From positions 1 through 64,000 of the forward strand of contig NZ_JAFFJV010000008.1 of NCBI RefSeq assembly GCF_016924645.1: a DNA stretch of 64,000 nucleotides, in the 5' to 3' direction. Of this stretch, positions 16,580 to 25,796 are shown in pieces. The DNA comes from Rufibacter psychrotolerans (GTDB lineage Bacteria; Bacteroidota; Bacteroidia; Cytophagales; Hymenobacteraceae). Every line of letters starts with the position of its first letter. Position 1 is the stretch's first letter. The position numbers and the translations under genes are program-made. A model generated the notes under the pieces. That model had not been told where the DNA came from. It did not search any database and saw nothing but the letters and a program-made list of their open reading frames with translations.

Positions 16580-17449
16580 TTGAAACTAGCATTAGTGACC
16601 TATGAGGCGCTCCAAAGCTACGGTGCCCTGAGCGGCAGCGAAGACGGAGTGCTCATTGATTTTCTTACATCCAAAGGCATTGACATTACCCCGGAGGTAT
16701 GGGACAACCCGGCCGTGAACTGGCAGCAGTATGACGCCGCCATCTTTAAATCGCCCTGGGATTACTTTGACAAATTTGAAGCCTTCCGGGCCTGGCTGGA
16801 TCGTGTAGAAGCCACGGGTCTTCGCACGTTGAACCCCATCTCCATCATCCGCTGGAACGCCGACAAGCATTACCTGTTGGAAGTAGAGAAAGCCGGCTTG
16901 CCCATTGTACCCACCGCCCTGCTCAAAAGAGGAGTAGCCGCAGAACTGGCCCAATATTTTGACTTATTCCAAACCGATAAACTGATCATCAAACCCAGCG
17001 TGAGCGGCGGCGCGAAGAACACGTTTGTGGTAATCAAAGAAGAGGCGGAGCAGGTAGTGCCCAGATTGCAGGAACTGCTGGCGGCAGAGGATTTCCTGGC
17101 TCAGCCTTTCGTGCCCCAGATTCAGGAAGAAGGCGAGTGGTCGTTCCTGTTCTTCAACGGGAAATACAGCCACTGTCTGCTTAAATCGGCTAAATCTGGC
17201 GATTTTAGGGTGCAGCATTTCTTTGGCGGTACCATTCAGCCGCAGGAAGCGCCGGCGCACCTGTTAGCCCAAGCCCAGAAAATGGTAGATCAGTTTGCCC
17301 TAAACTGCCTGTACGCCCGGGTAGACGGCGTGGTGGTTGGCGAGGAACTGCAACTGATGGAACTGGAACTGATTGAACCGTTCCTGTACCTGCACACCCA
17401 TCCGCACTCCCTGGAGAATTACTATCAGGCCTTGAAAGAGATGCTGTAA
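16580..17449 (+). CDS. ATP-grasp domain protein
   Basis: This 289-residue cytosolic protein resembles ATP-grasp ligases of the glutathione synthetase/DcsG/RimK group, which join a carboxylate to an amine or thiol at the cost of ATP. A small N-terminal domain (KLALVTYE, KSPWDYF) precedes the ATP-grasp core: KPSVSGGAKNTF (phosphate-binding), FLAQPFVPQIQEEGEWSFLFF, then RVDGVV and LELIEPFLYL with the metal-binding acids. Translation starts at a TTG (16580); no ATG fits. The substrate is unknown. It is convergent with the SDR gene, with a shared terminator. Confidence 0.82.
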   Translation: MKLALVTYEALQSYGALSGSEDGVLIDFLTSKGIDITPEVWDNPAVNWQQYDAAIFKSPWDYFDKFEAFRAWLDRVEATGLRTLNPISIIRWNADKHYLLEVEKAGLPIVPTALLKRGVAAELAQYFDLFQTDKLIIKPSVSGGAKNTFVVIKEEAEQVVPRLQELLAAEDFLAQPFVPQIQEEGEWSFLFFNGKYSHCLLKSAKSGDFRVQHFFGGTIQPQEAPAHLLAQAQKMVDQFALNCLYARVDGVVVGEELQLMELELIEPFLYLHTHPHSLENYYQALKEML

Positions 17450-17454
17450 GCATT

Positions 17455-17490
17455 GTTTTCAGGCTGTTTTCAAGAAAAGAGCACAAAAAG
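17455..17490. repeat. 36-nt palindromic element, copy 12 (degenerate)
   Basis: GTTTTCAGGC with hinge TTTTCAAGAAAA and end GCACAAAAAG; overlaps the left arm of the terminator. Confidence 0.5.
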
Positions 17491-17532
17491 AAACTCCTCC
17501 TTAGCCACAGTGCCAGGGAGGAGTTTCTTTTT
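17485..17532. terminator. Bidirectional terminator
   Basis: Perfect 16-bp arms (AAAAAGAAACTCCTCC and its complement) around a 16-nt loop, with A and T runs on the two sides. It serves the convergent ATP-grasp and SDR genes. Confidence 0.88.
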
Positions 17533-17546
17533 ATTAACAACGGTTC

Positions 17547-18320
17547 TTACCCAAACAGATTGATGCTCATACCGCCGTCTACGGCAATGCACTGACCCGT
17601 GATGTAGGCAGCGGCCGGCATGCATAGGAAAGCCACGGCGGCCCCCACATCCTCGGGGTTCCCGATGGTTCTGGTAGGGGTTCGGCTCAGCACGCTTTCC
17701 AGGTACTCTTGGTTCTGCAGCACCTGCTCGGCCAGCGGTGTTCTGATGTACCACGGTGCCACGCAGTTTACCCGAATGCCGTCCGGTGCCCACTCGCCCG
17801 CCAGATTCTTGGAGAGCTGTACCAGCGCGGCCTTGGTCATGCCGTAGATGGCCCCGGTGCGCACGTGTCCCAGTCCCGCCACCGAGGACACATTCACCAC
17901 GTTGCCCTGCGGCGAGGCTTTCAGAAACGGATGCGCCAACCGGCACAACTCAAACGCCGAGGTGAGATTGGTGTTGAGTAGGTAGCTGTATTCCTCAGAG
18001 GTGTAGTCCCCGATTTTCTTGCGGATGTTAGTGCCCACGTTGTTCACCAGGATGTCCAGCGAACCCCAGGTGTTCTCCACCAATTGGATCAGGTTCAGGC
18101 GGTCGGCGGCCTGGCTTACGTCGGCTACCATGCCGGAGGCTCCTAAGCCCCGGCTGCGCCAGTCGGTCACGGCCTGGTTTACCTCCAGTTCCTTGCGGGC
18201 CACAATCAACACTTCGGCCCCAAGGTTCAACAACTCTTCGGCAATGGCGGCGCCTATGCCTTTGGTGCCTCCGGTTACCAGGGCCCGGCGACCGTCTAGT
18301 CTCCAACGGTTATTCTGCAT
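17547..18320 (-). CDS. Short-chain dehydrogenase/reductase
   Basis: This 257-residue classical SDR uses NAD(P) in a Rossmann fold. Visible motifs are the cofactor loop TGGTKGIG (residues 17-24), NNVG, the catalytic Ser in NVSSVAG, and the YGMTK active site. It resembles tropinone-reductase-like and 3-oxoacyl-ACP-reductase-like SDRs, and the C-terminus GQCIAVDGG is typical. Its substrate cannot be deduced. The gene lies downstream of nuoN on the same strand but 195 bp away, with a 36-nt element in between, so it may be separately transcribed. Confidence 0.92.
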   Translation of the reverse strand: MQNNRWRLDGRRALVTGGTKGIGAAIAEELLNLGAEVLIVARKELEVNQAVTDWRSRGLGASGMVADVSQAADRLNLIQLVENTWGSLDILVNNVGTNIRKKIGDYTSEEYSYLLNTNLTSAFELCRLAHPFLKASPQGNVVNVSSVAGLGHVRTGAIYGMTKAALVQLSKNLAGEWAPDGIRVNCVAPWYIRTPLAEQVLQNQEYLESVLSRTPTRTIGNPEDVGAAVAFLCMPAAAYITGQCIAVDGGMSINLFG

Positions 18321-18415
18321 TTGCTTTTTACTTGAAAAGATGATTTGAAAGCTTAAGTGTACGCAGAATTCGGCAGAAGGGAAAGCCTGTTGGCGGATGG
18401 TCTGTTTTAAGAAGC

Positions 18416-18451
18416 GTTATGGGGGCTTTTCCAGGAAAATAAGCCAAAAGC
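18416..18451. repeat. 36-nt palindromic element, copy 13 (degenerate)
   Basis: GGGGGCTTTTCC..GGAAAATAAGCC keeps the hinge and the GGC/GCC pairs; ends are GTTAT and AAAGC. Confidence 0.5.
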
Positions 18452-18515
18452 AACAGAACCAGATTTCGGCCTGTCGCAATTGGCTTAGGGAAGGTTGCTT
18501 CGTCTGAAAACGTGG

Positions 18516-19967
18516 TTACAGGGAGGCCATGAACGTGACCAGCAAACCCCGTATGAGCTGCACCAGCGTGGAAGGGAAAACGCCTATCCACACCAAGAGC
18601 AAGCCCAGCACCGCCATGGTGGCGCCGCTGGCAAAGGAAATGGCCGGATGCAACACCTTCCTTAGTTCGGGTTTCTGCTCGGGCTGAGCGAACATAACGG
18701 CAATTACTTTGATGTAGTAATACACCCCAATGATGCTGTTCAAGACCAGCATGCCCACCAGAATCCATTGCTGGGTGTTCACGCCCGAGGCCAGAATGTA
18801 GAATTTGCCCACAAACCCCGCCGTGAGCGGAATGCCGGCTAAGGAGAGCAGCATAGCCGTGAAAATAGCTGCCGTGGCCGGACGCCGCCAGAACAAGCCG
18901 CGGTAATCCTCCAGTTGGTCGGCGTCGCGTACGTTGTCAGACAAGAAAGCCACCACGCCAAAAGCCCCCAGCGTGGTGATGAAGTAGGCTACCAGATAAA
19001 AGCTCACCGCTTCCACGCCCAGTTGGTTTCCGGCCAGAAAGGCAATGAGCAAATAGCCCAGGTGGGCAATGGACGAATAGGCGAGGAGGCGCTTGATGTT
19101 CTTCTGCCGAAGCGCCAACAGGTTGCCGGCCAGCATGGAGGCAATGGCAATGATAGTAAAGATGAGCAGCAGGCTGGGATAACGGTAGCCGTTGGTCTCA
19201 GAGATGAACCGGATGAGCAGGCCCATCATGCCACCCTTAGAAACGGTGGCAATAAACGCCGTGACCGGGGCCGGCGCGCCTTCGTACACATCAGGCGCCC
19301 ACATGTGGAAAGGCACTACGCCCAGTTTAAAGCCCACGCCCACCACTATCAGCCCGAAACCTGTTAAAAATAGGAGCGGCATTTCCTGTCCGGAATTCAG
19401 GAAAGCAGCCATTTCGGGGAAGGCCATGGTGCCGGTGACGGCATACATGAGGGCCATGCCAAAGAGCATGAACGCCGAGGACATAGCGGCCAGAATGAGG
19501 TATTTGATGCCTGCCTCGTCAGACATTTCGCGGGTGCGCAGGTAGGAGATAAGCGCGTACAAGGAGACACTGAGCACCTCCAGCCCCAGGAAGAGCGCCA
19601 TGAAATGCTGGCTGATCACCAGTACACAGGCTCCCAGCGTAGCCAGCAGCAGCAGAATGTAATATTCTTCCTTGCGTTCTTCGCGTTGTTCAAAGTAGGC
19701 GTAGGAAACCATGGTCACAAAAAGTGAGGTAGCCAGAATCAGACCCATGGTGAACACGCCCCAACCATCAATAATCAGGAAGGGCGGAATGGGGTAGGTG
19801 AAGCCCCGCAACGGAAGTAGAAAATACATGGCTACCAGGTGAGCCAGCACCGTCAGCCCGAAAACCACCCGGTGGTTTCGCTTTACCGCCACCGACAACA
19901 TGGTTACTATAGAGGCCCCCACTAGCACAAGCAAGGGCATCAGGTACGTTAGATCATTCAAGCGCAT
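18516..19967 (-). CDS. nuoN: NADH-quinone oxidoreductase subunit N
   Basis: This 483-residue polytopic inner-membrane protein is one of the three antiporter-like subunits of complex I and takes part in proton pumping. About 14 hydrophobic segments are visible, with the conserved LSVSLYALISYLRTREMS region, the FKLGVVPFHMWAPDVYEGAP motif (loop and Lys of the proton channel) and YSSIAHLGYLLIA. It is the last gene of the nuo operon and overlaps nuoM by 14 bp. Confidence 0.96.
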   Translation of the reverse strand: MRLNDLTYLMPLLVLVGASIVTMLSVAVKRNHRVVFGLTVLAHLVAMYFLLPLRGFTYPIPPFLIIDGWGVFTMGLILATSLFVTMVSYAYFEQREERKEEYYILLLLATLGACVLVISQHFMALFLGLEVLSVSLYALISYLRTREMSDEAGIKYLILAAMSSAFMLFGMALMYAVTGTMAFPEMAAFLNSGQEMPLLFLTGFGLIVVGVGFKLGVVPFHMWAPDVYEGAPAPVTAFIATVSKGGMMGLLIRFISETNGYRYPSLLLIFTIIAIASMLAGNLLALRQKNIKRLLAYSSIAHLGYLLIAFLAGNQLGVEAVSFYLVAYFITTLGAFGVVAFLSDNVRDADQLEDYRGLFWRRPATAAIFTAMLLSLAGIPLTAGFVGKFYILASGVNTQQWILVGMLVLNSIIGVYYYIKVIAVMFAQPEQKPELRKVLHPAISFASGATMAVLGLLLVWIGVFPSTLVQLIRGLLVTFMASL

Positions 19968-21525
19968 GGCTGCCTCCTTTCAAAGTGTGAACTGAATCCT
20001 GGGGATGTGCGGTAAGCGTGACCGCATTGGGGGAAGTGGTTTTAAGCTCAGGCTTCTGGTAAGCCTCCAACTGTTCTTCCAGCGAGCCCTGGGCCAGGTC
20101 CAACACCGGTTGCGGATATAGGCCCAGCCACAGGATGAGCGCCACCAGCGGCAGGGCAATCACCATTTCCCGAAAGCTAAGGTCCCGCATGCCTTTGGAG
20201 GTTTTTTGAGCTCCCAAGAACACTCGCTGCATAATCCGGAGCGAATACACGGTGGCCGCCACCAACCCGATGGTTGCGAAGATTGTTAGGACCGGATTGG
20301 CCCGCCAACTGCCCACCAGGGTCAGGAACTCGGCAATGAAATTTCCTAGTCCGGGCAGACCCAGTGAGGCCATCACAAACACCAAGGCTATCACCCCCAT
20401 TTTTGGAATAGCAGGCCAGAAACCGCCCATCTGCCGGATATCGCGGGTGTGGAGCCGCTCGTACAGCAAGCCCGCCAGAATGAACAAGGCGCCGGTACTG
20501 ATGCCGTGCGTAATCATCTGCATCACCACGCCCTGATACGCCCACTGGTTAAACGCAAACACACCCAGCACCACAAAGCCCATGTGGCTCACGCTGGTGT
20601 AGGCAATGAGGCGTTTTAGGTCGGTTTGGGCGAAAGCCAGGAGTGCGCCGTACAGGATGCCTATTACCCCCAACAGCATCGCCCCGGGGGCAAAGGCCTG
20701 CGCGTTCTCCGGGAACAGCGGAATCACGAAGCGTAGCAGACCGTAGGCCCCGGTTTTCAGCAGCAGTCCGGCCAGAATCACGCTGCCGGCGGTAGGGGCT
20801 TGGGAGTGGGCATCGGGGAGCCAGGAATGGAACGGCACCACGGGCAGTTTCACTAGGAATGCTGCCAGGAAACCCGCCATGAGCCAACCGCCCACGCCGG
20901 GCGGAAAATTGGTGCCCAGCAGCTCAAAGTAGTTGAACGTGTACGTGCCGGTAGCCGCGCCATGCACAAAATACAGGCCCAGAATGGAGAGCAGCATGAG
21001 CAGCCCGCTGGCTTGGGTGAAAATGAAGAACTTGTAGGCGGCGTAGGTCCGGTTCTCGTGGCCCCAAATGCCAATCAGGAAGTACATGGGAATGAGCATT
21101 ACTTCCCAGAAAAAGTAAAACAGGAACAAATCCATGGTGAGGAATACGCCCGTAATGCCCGCCAAGACCCAGAGCAGGTTGAAGTGGAAAAAGCCTACCT
21201 TGTTTTTAATCTCTTTCCAGGAAATCAGCACAGAAACCAAGCCGATGAAGAACGTAAGGGCCAGCATAAGTAAGCTCAGTCCGTCCAAGGCCAGGGAAAA
21301 GGAAACGCCCCACTGCGGCACCCAGGGCAGTTCATACCGGAGCAGCCAGGTACCCGCGGGGCTGATGGCCGGAGGCGTTTGCGTCCAGAGGAACAGCGTG
21401 ATGCTTAAACAGGCCAGCGAGACGAACAAGGCAATCCAGCGCGGGGCCTGGGCATGTAGTCTGCCGCTGACCCAGGCCAGAATACCACCAGCCATCAAGA
21501 GAATAAGAAGCCAGGCGAGCATCAT
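19954..21525 (-). CDS. nuoM: NADH-quinone oxidoreductase subunit M
   Basis: This 523-residue antiporter-like membrane subunit of complex I has the catalytic Glu in FFWEVMLIPMYFLIG, the channel segment FLVKLPVVPFHSWLPDAHSQ and the family stretch LKRLIAYTSVSHMGFV. A hydrophilic tail of about 35 residues follows the last helix. The start ATG overlaps the nuoL stop (4 bp), showing translational coupling. Confidence 0.97.
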   Translation of the reverse strand: MMLAWLLILLMAGGILAWVSGRLHAQAPRWIALFVSLACLSITLFLWTQTPPAISPAGTWLLRYELPWVPQWGVSFSLALDGLSLLMLALTFFIGLVSVLISWKEIKNKVGFFHFNLLWVLAGITGVFLTMDLFLFYFFWEVMLIPMYFLIGIWGHENRTYAAYKFFIFTQASGLLMLLSILGLYFVHGAATGTYTFNYFELLGTNFPPGVGGWLMAGFLAAFLVKLPVVPFHSWLPDAHSQAPTAGSVILAGLLLKTGAYGLLRFVIPLFPENAQAFAPGAMLLGVIGILYGALLAFAQTDLKRLIAYTSVSHMGFVVLGVFAFNQWAYQGVVMQMITHGISTGALFILAGLLYERLHTRDIRQMGGFWPAIPKMGVIALVFVMASLGLPGLGNFIAEFLTLVGSWRANPVLTIFATIGLVAATVYSLRIMQRVFLGAQKTSKGMRDLSFREMVIALPLVALILWLGLYPQPVLDLAQGSLEEQLEAYQKPELKTTSPNAVTLTAHPQDSVHTLKGGSHALE

Positions 21526-23414
21526 GGCAGTAAACTTATGGTGAGAATAATGAGGGCGCCCACTACCACGCCCATCATGTACCAGCGCAGAATACCATTC
21601 TGGGTTTGGGCCAGACCCCGGTTCAGGGCCCGGGTCAGGGAAGTCAGAAACGAATAGAAGGAATCAATGACATCGTTCTTGTTGAGGGTGGCCAGAAACA
21701 CGAAAGGCTGCACAAAGAGGGCGCCGTACAGCTTGTCAAACCCCCAACCCGAGTACCAGAACCGGTGCAAAGCCATGGCCGCCCCTGAGTTCCGGATTTG
21801 CGCATGCAGTTCGGGCTTTTTCAGGTAAACCAGGAAGGCAATCAACACGCCCGCCAATGAAATAGCTGCGGCCAGTACCTGGAACATCCACTCCGCAGAA
21901 GCCAGACTATCGTCTACGGCCAGATTTGGCAAAACCGGGCGTAAAAGGTCAGAGAACAAGACCACATGCCCGAAGTTATGCGGCAATTCAATAAAGCCGC
22001 CAATGGTGGAAAGGATGGCCAATACCACCAAGGGCAGAATGATGAGGGTGCCCGGCGGATGCTCCAGGTGCGTTTTGGATTCGCCATAGAAGGTGATGAA
22101 CACCATCCGGAAGGTGTAGATGGCGGTGATGAAGGCGCCCATCAACCCGGCCGCATAAAGCCACACATTGCCCCGTTCGCCCGCCAACGCCAGCCACAGA
22201 ATCTGGTCTTTGCTGTAAAAACCGGCGGTAATCAGCGGCAAAGCAGCCAGAGAAGCGGCTCCAATCAGGAAGGTCCAGAACACAGCCGGCATTTTCTCTT
22301 TCAGGCCGCCCATTTTGAACATGTTCTGCTCATGGTGCAGCGAAAGGATGATGGCCCCGGCCGCCAGGAAGAGCAACGCTTTGAAGAAAGCGTGAATCAT
22401 GAAATGGAAAATACCCGCGCTCCAGGCACCCACACCCAATGCCAGGAACATGTACCCAATCTGACTGATGGTGGAGTAGGCCAGCACCCGCTTCAGGTCT
22501 GACTGGGTAAGCGCGGAGAAGCCCGCCAGGAGCAGCGTCACCGCTCCAATCACCGCTACCGTCAACTGGGCTACAGGTGCTAATTCAAACAGCACGTGCA
22601 TCCGGGCAATGAGGTATACGCCCGCTGTCACCATGGTAGCCGCGTGAATGAGCGCGCTCACGGGTGTTGGTCCGGCCATGGCATCGGGGAGCCAGGTTTG
22701 CAGCGGCAACTGGCCTGATTTTCCCACGGCTCCTCCTAGCAACAGAAACGCAATCAACAGGGCAGGCTGCGCACCTACGGGCCAGCTTTGGACTGCCTCC
22801 GTGGAAATGCTCTGGATATGCAGCGTCCCGAAGTACTGGAAGAGCATGAACAAGCCGATGGCCATAGCGGTGTCGCCCACGCGGGTAATGATGAAGGCCT
22901 TGCGGGCGGCATAGCCGTTTTGGGGCTCTTTATACCAAAACCCAATCAAAAGGTAACTGCACAAGCCCACGCCTTCCCAACCCAGGTACAACAGCAGCAG
23001 GTTGTCCGCCAACACTAGCACCAGCATGGAGCCCACAAACAGGTTCATGTACGCGAAAAAGCGGGTGAAACCCTCGTCCTCGGCCATGTAAGCGGTAGAG
23101 TACAGGTGAATGAGAAAGCCCACGAACGTAATCACGAAGATGAATACCAGTGACAGCGCATCCAGGTGAAAGGCGATACTTGGATTGAAGCCTGCTACCT
23201 CAAACCATTGCCAAACTTCCTGCCGGTACACGCCGCCTGCCGGAGCATCAGTCAAGAATTGGAAACCCAGAAGCAACGTGAAAACCGCCGCCAGCCCCAC
23301 ACATCCTACGCCAATCGCAGACACCGCGGGACCGGACAATCTGCCGCCCAGCAGAATGAGCAGAAGGGCACCCATGAAAGGCAAAGCGGGAATGACCCAG
23401 AGTAGATTTTCCAT
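21522..23414 (-). CDS. nuoL: NADH-quinone oxidoreductase subunit L
   Basis: This 630-residue subunit is the distal antiporter-like pump of complex I. Diagnostic parts are NLLLLYLGWEGVGLCSYLLIGFW, VGKSGQLPLQTWLPDAM, HAATMVTAGVYLIAR and LKRVLAYSTISQIGYM. The long C-terminal lateral helix expected in NuoL corresponds to the region after about residue 500. It lies 2 bp after nuoK and overlaps nuoM. Confidence 0.97.
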   Translation of the reverse strand: MENLLWVIPALPFMGALLLILLGGRLSGPAVSAIGVGCVGLAAVFTLLLGFQFLTDAPAGGVYRQEVWQWFEVAGFNPSIAFHLDALSLVFIFVITFVGFLIHLYSTAYMAEDEGFTRFFAYMNLFVGSMLVLVLADNLLLLYLGWEGVGLCSYLLIGFWYKEPQNGYAARKAFIITRVGDTAMAIGLFMLFQYFGTLHIQSISTEAVQSWPVGAQPALLIAFLLLGGAVGKSGQLPLQTWLPDAMAGPTPVSALIHAATMVTAGVYLIARMHVLFELAPVAQLTVAVIGAVTLLLAGFSALTQSDLKRVLAYSTISQIGYMFLALGVGAWSAGIFHFMIHAFFKALLFLAAGAIILSLHHEQNMFKMGGLKEKMPAVFWTFLIGAASLAALPLITAGFYSKDQILWLALAGERGNVWLYAAGLMGAFITAIYTFRMVFITFYGESKTHLEHPPGTLIILPLVVLAILSTIGGFIELPHNFGHVVLFSDLLRPVLPNLAVDDSLASAEWMFQVLAAAISLAGVLIAFLVYLKKPELHAQIRNSGAAMALHRFWYSGWGFDKLYGALFVQPFVFLATLNKNDVIDSFYSFLTSLTRALNRGLAQTQNGILRWYMMGVVVGALIILTISLLP

Positions 23415-23416
23415 AG

Positions 23417-23725
23417 CTATCCGTGCATTAGGTTGGCTGCGTCGCTGTCAAGGGTTTTCAGGTTGTGGTACAACTGGAGAATCAGGGCCAGGCCCACGGA
23501 GACTTCGGCGGCGGCCATGGTGATGATGAAGATGAACATCACCTGTCCCTCGGGTTGGGCCCAGCGCGCCCCGGCCACAATGAAAGCCAGCCCGGCGGCA
23601 TTGAGCATGATCTCCACCGAAATGAGCATAAAGATGATGTTGCGCCGGATGAGCAGACTCACCAGCCCGATGACGAAGAGGATGCCCGCCAGCAGCAGGC
23701 CGTATTCCATGGGGAGCGTATTCAT
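23417..23725 (-). CDS. nuoK: NADH-quinone oxidoreductase subunit K
   Basis: This 102-residue subunit has three transmembrane helices and the key Glu residues in [15 protein letters not shown] and [13 protein letters not shown], which belong to the proton path. Length matches the family. Its ATG overlaps the nuoJ stop as ATGA. Confidence 0.97.
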   Translation of the reverse strand: MNTLPMEYGLLLAGILFVIGLVSLLIRRNIIFMLISVEIMLNAAGLAFIVAGARWAQPEGQVMFIFIITMAAAEVSVGLALILQLYHNLKTLDSDAANLMHG

Positions 23726-24249
23726 GCCTCGGTCCTTTCCAGAAAACGGTGGATTACTTTCTTTTTCTGCCGGCCCAAATGATAGGCGCCCACAATGCCC
23801 GCCATCAGCAGCATGCCGCTCAGCTGCACGCCCAGCACGTAAGGTCCGAACAAAGACATGCCCACCGCCTGCGCCTCCACGGGCGTGCTACGGTAGGTGT
23901 CGGGGGTGTCAGCGGTGAAAATGTAGACCAGCTCCACCAGCAGGATCATGGACAATACGGCCGGGCCGATCCAGATGCGGGGTTTCAGCCATTCCTTTTC
24001 GTGCTGTATGTCTTCCTGGGTGAGGTTCAGCATCATGATCACAAAGATGATGAGCACCACAATGGCCCCGGCGTAGATGATGATCTCCAGGGCGGCCATG
24101 AAAGGAGCCCCCAATGTGAAAAACACCACCGAAATAGCCAGAAACGACACCACTAGGTACAGCAGCGCATGGATGAGGTTGTATTGTGTGACTACCATAA
24201 TGGTGGCCAGAACAGCGACGGCGGCGGCGATGAAAAAGGTCAGTTCCAT
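23722..24249 (-). CDS. nuoJ: NADH-quinone oxidoreductase subunit J
   Basis: This 175-residue membrane subunit has five hydrophobic helices. The conserved third-helix region [20 protein letters not shown] is intact; in known structures this helix rotates during turnover. It lies 11 bp after nuoI. The C-terminus is short and basic ([12 protein letters not shown]). Confidence 0.96.
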   Translation of the reverse strand: MELTFFIAAAVAVLATIMVVTQYNLIHALLYLVVSFLAISVVFFTLGAPFMAALEIIIYAGAIVVLIIFVIMMLNLTQEDIQHEKEWLKPRIWIGPAVLSMILLVELVYIFTADTPDTYRSTPVEAQAVGMSLFGPYVLGVQLSGMLLMAGIVGAYHLGRQKKKVIHRFLERTEA

Positions 24250-24260
24250 GGCAGTTCTGG

Positions 24261-24776
24261 TTAGGGCAGCAGGCTTTTCACGTTCACCGGCGGATTTTCA
24301 TTGATTCCTTCGCCCTTATCCTTGCCCCCAATGGCCATGCCTGCCACTTTGTAGTAGTTGTAGCCGGGGTATTTGCCCTGCCCGTCAATGAGCAGGTCTT
24401 CTTTCTCGTAGACCAGGTTCTGGCGGTTGTACTCGGCCATCTCAAAATCGGGGATAAGCTGGATGGCGTAGGTGGGACAGGCCTCCTCGCAGAACCCGCA
24501 GAAAATGCAGCGCGAGAAGTTGATCCGGAAGAAATCCGGGTAGCGGCGGCCGTTCTCGTCCTCCGTGGATTGCAGCGAGATGCAGTCTACCGGGCAGGCC
24601 GCCGCGCAGAGGTAGCAGCCCACGCAGCGCTCGCCCTTGTCTGGGTCGCGGGTGAGCACAATCCGGCCGCGCCAGCGGGTGGAGAGCTTGGCTTTTTCCT
24701 CGGGGTACTGGATGGTGTCGCGCTTGTGGAACGCGTGCAGGAAGGTTAACCCCATGCTTCTGAGAATACTAAACAT
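24261..24776 (-). CDS. nuoI: NADH-quinone oxidoreductase subunit I
   Basis: This 171-residue peripheral subunit carries two 4Fe-4S clusters (N6a and N6b) that pass electrons toward N2. Two full ferredoxin motifs are present: [15 protein letters not shown] and [12 protein letters not shown]. The N-terminal amphipathic helix ([20 protein letters not shown]) is typical. A 54-bp gap separates it from nuoH. Confidence 0.97.
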   Translation of the reverse strand: MFSILRSMGLTFLHAFHKRDTIQYPEEKAKLSTRWRGRIVLTRDPDKGERCVGCYLCAAACPVDCISLQSTEDENGRRYPDFFRINFSRCIFCGFCEEACPTYAIQLIPDFEMAEYNRQNLVYEKEDLLIDGQGKYPGYNYYKVAGMAIGGKDKGEGINENPPVNVKSLLP

Positions 24777-24830
24777 ATCAGCTCCTTTCTTTATGCCAGG
24801 GCCCAGCGAGAGCGATGACGGATTTATGCG

Positions 24831-25796
24831 TTAAGGTTCGTTTTGCATCAGGACAATGGCCGCCGTTACCAGCAGGTTCACCAGGGAAAGCGGAAGCAGA
24901 ATCTTCCAGCCGTATTCCATGAGTTGGTCGTAGCGGGGGCGGGGCAGGGAGGCGCGCAGCAGGATGAACAGGCTGATGAAAGCGAACACCTTGATGGCGA
25001 ACCAGAACAGCGGCGGCAGAAAACCCGGACCCAGCCATCCCCCGAAATACAGGGTCACCACCATGCACGAGATGAGCGTAATGCCCAGGTACTCGCCAAT
25101 AAAGAACATCCCGAATTTCATGCCCGAGTACTCTGAGTGGAACCCCGCCACCAACTCGCTCTCCGATTCCGGGATGTCAAAGGGCAGGCGGTGCGTCTCG
25201 GCCACGCCGGCGATGAAAAAGATGACAAACCCCAGGATCTGCGGGATGAAAAACCAGAGATCGCGCTGGGCTTCCACAATGGTGCTCAGGTTAAACGTGC
25301 CGGTCAAAAGCACCACACCCATCAAGGCCAGTCCCATGAACACCTCATAGGAAATCATCTGGGCCGCGCCGCGCATGGCCCCTAGCAGCGAGTATTTGTT
25401 GTTGGAGGCCCAGCCGCCCAGAATAATGCTGTAAGCACCCATGGAAGACATGGCCAGGAAAAACAAGATTCCGATGTTGAGGTCGGCCACCACGATGCCG
25501 GGCGCAAACGGCACCACCACAAAACCCAGCAGCACCGTCACCAGCACAATGGCCGGGGCGATCACAAACACCACTTTATCGGCCAGGGGCGGAATCCAGT
25601 CTTCCTTGAAGAACAGCTTCAGGGTATCGGCGAGCACGATGAACAACCCGAAGGGACCCGCGCGGTTAGGGCCATAGCGGTCCTGCCAGAGCGCCAGCAT
25701 CCGGCGTTCCACCCAGATGAGCCCCGCCGCCACGTTCAGCAGCGCAAACAACACGCCTCCAATGATCAGGAGATAGTGTGAGGTTGATTCTTCCAT
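24831..25796 (-). CDS. nuoH: NADH-quinone oxidoreductase subunit H
   Basis: This 321-residue membrane subunit forms the quinone-binding chamber with NuoB and NuoD. The signature [21 protein letters not shown] near the N-terminus and the [26 protein letters not shown] loop are clear (written here in part: [14 protein letters not shown]). Eight helices are visible. Its start overlaps the end of nuoG by 31 bp. Confidence 0.97.
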   Translation of the reverse strand: MEESTSHYLLIIGGVLFALLNVAAGLIWVERRMLALWQDRYGPNRAGPFGLFIVLADTLKLFFKEDWIPPLADKVVFVIAPAIVLVTVLLGFVVVPFAPGIVVADLNIGILFFLAMSSMGAYSIILGGWASNNKYSLLGAMRGAAQMISYEVFMGLALMGVVLLTGTFNLSTIVEAQRDLWFFIPQILGFVIFFIAGVAETHRLPFDIPESESELVAGFHSEYSGMKFGMFFIGEYLGITLISCMVVTLYFGGWLGPGFLPPLFWFAIKVFAFISLFILLRASLPRPRYDQLMEYGWKILLPLSLVNLLVTAAIVLMQNEP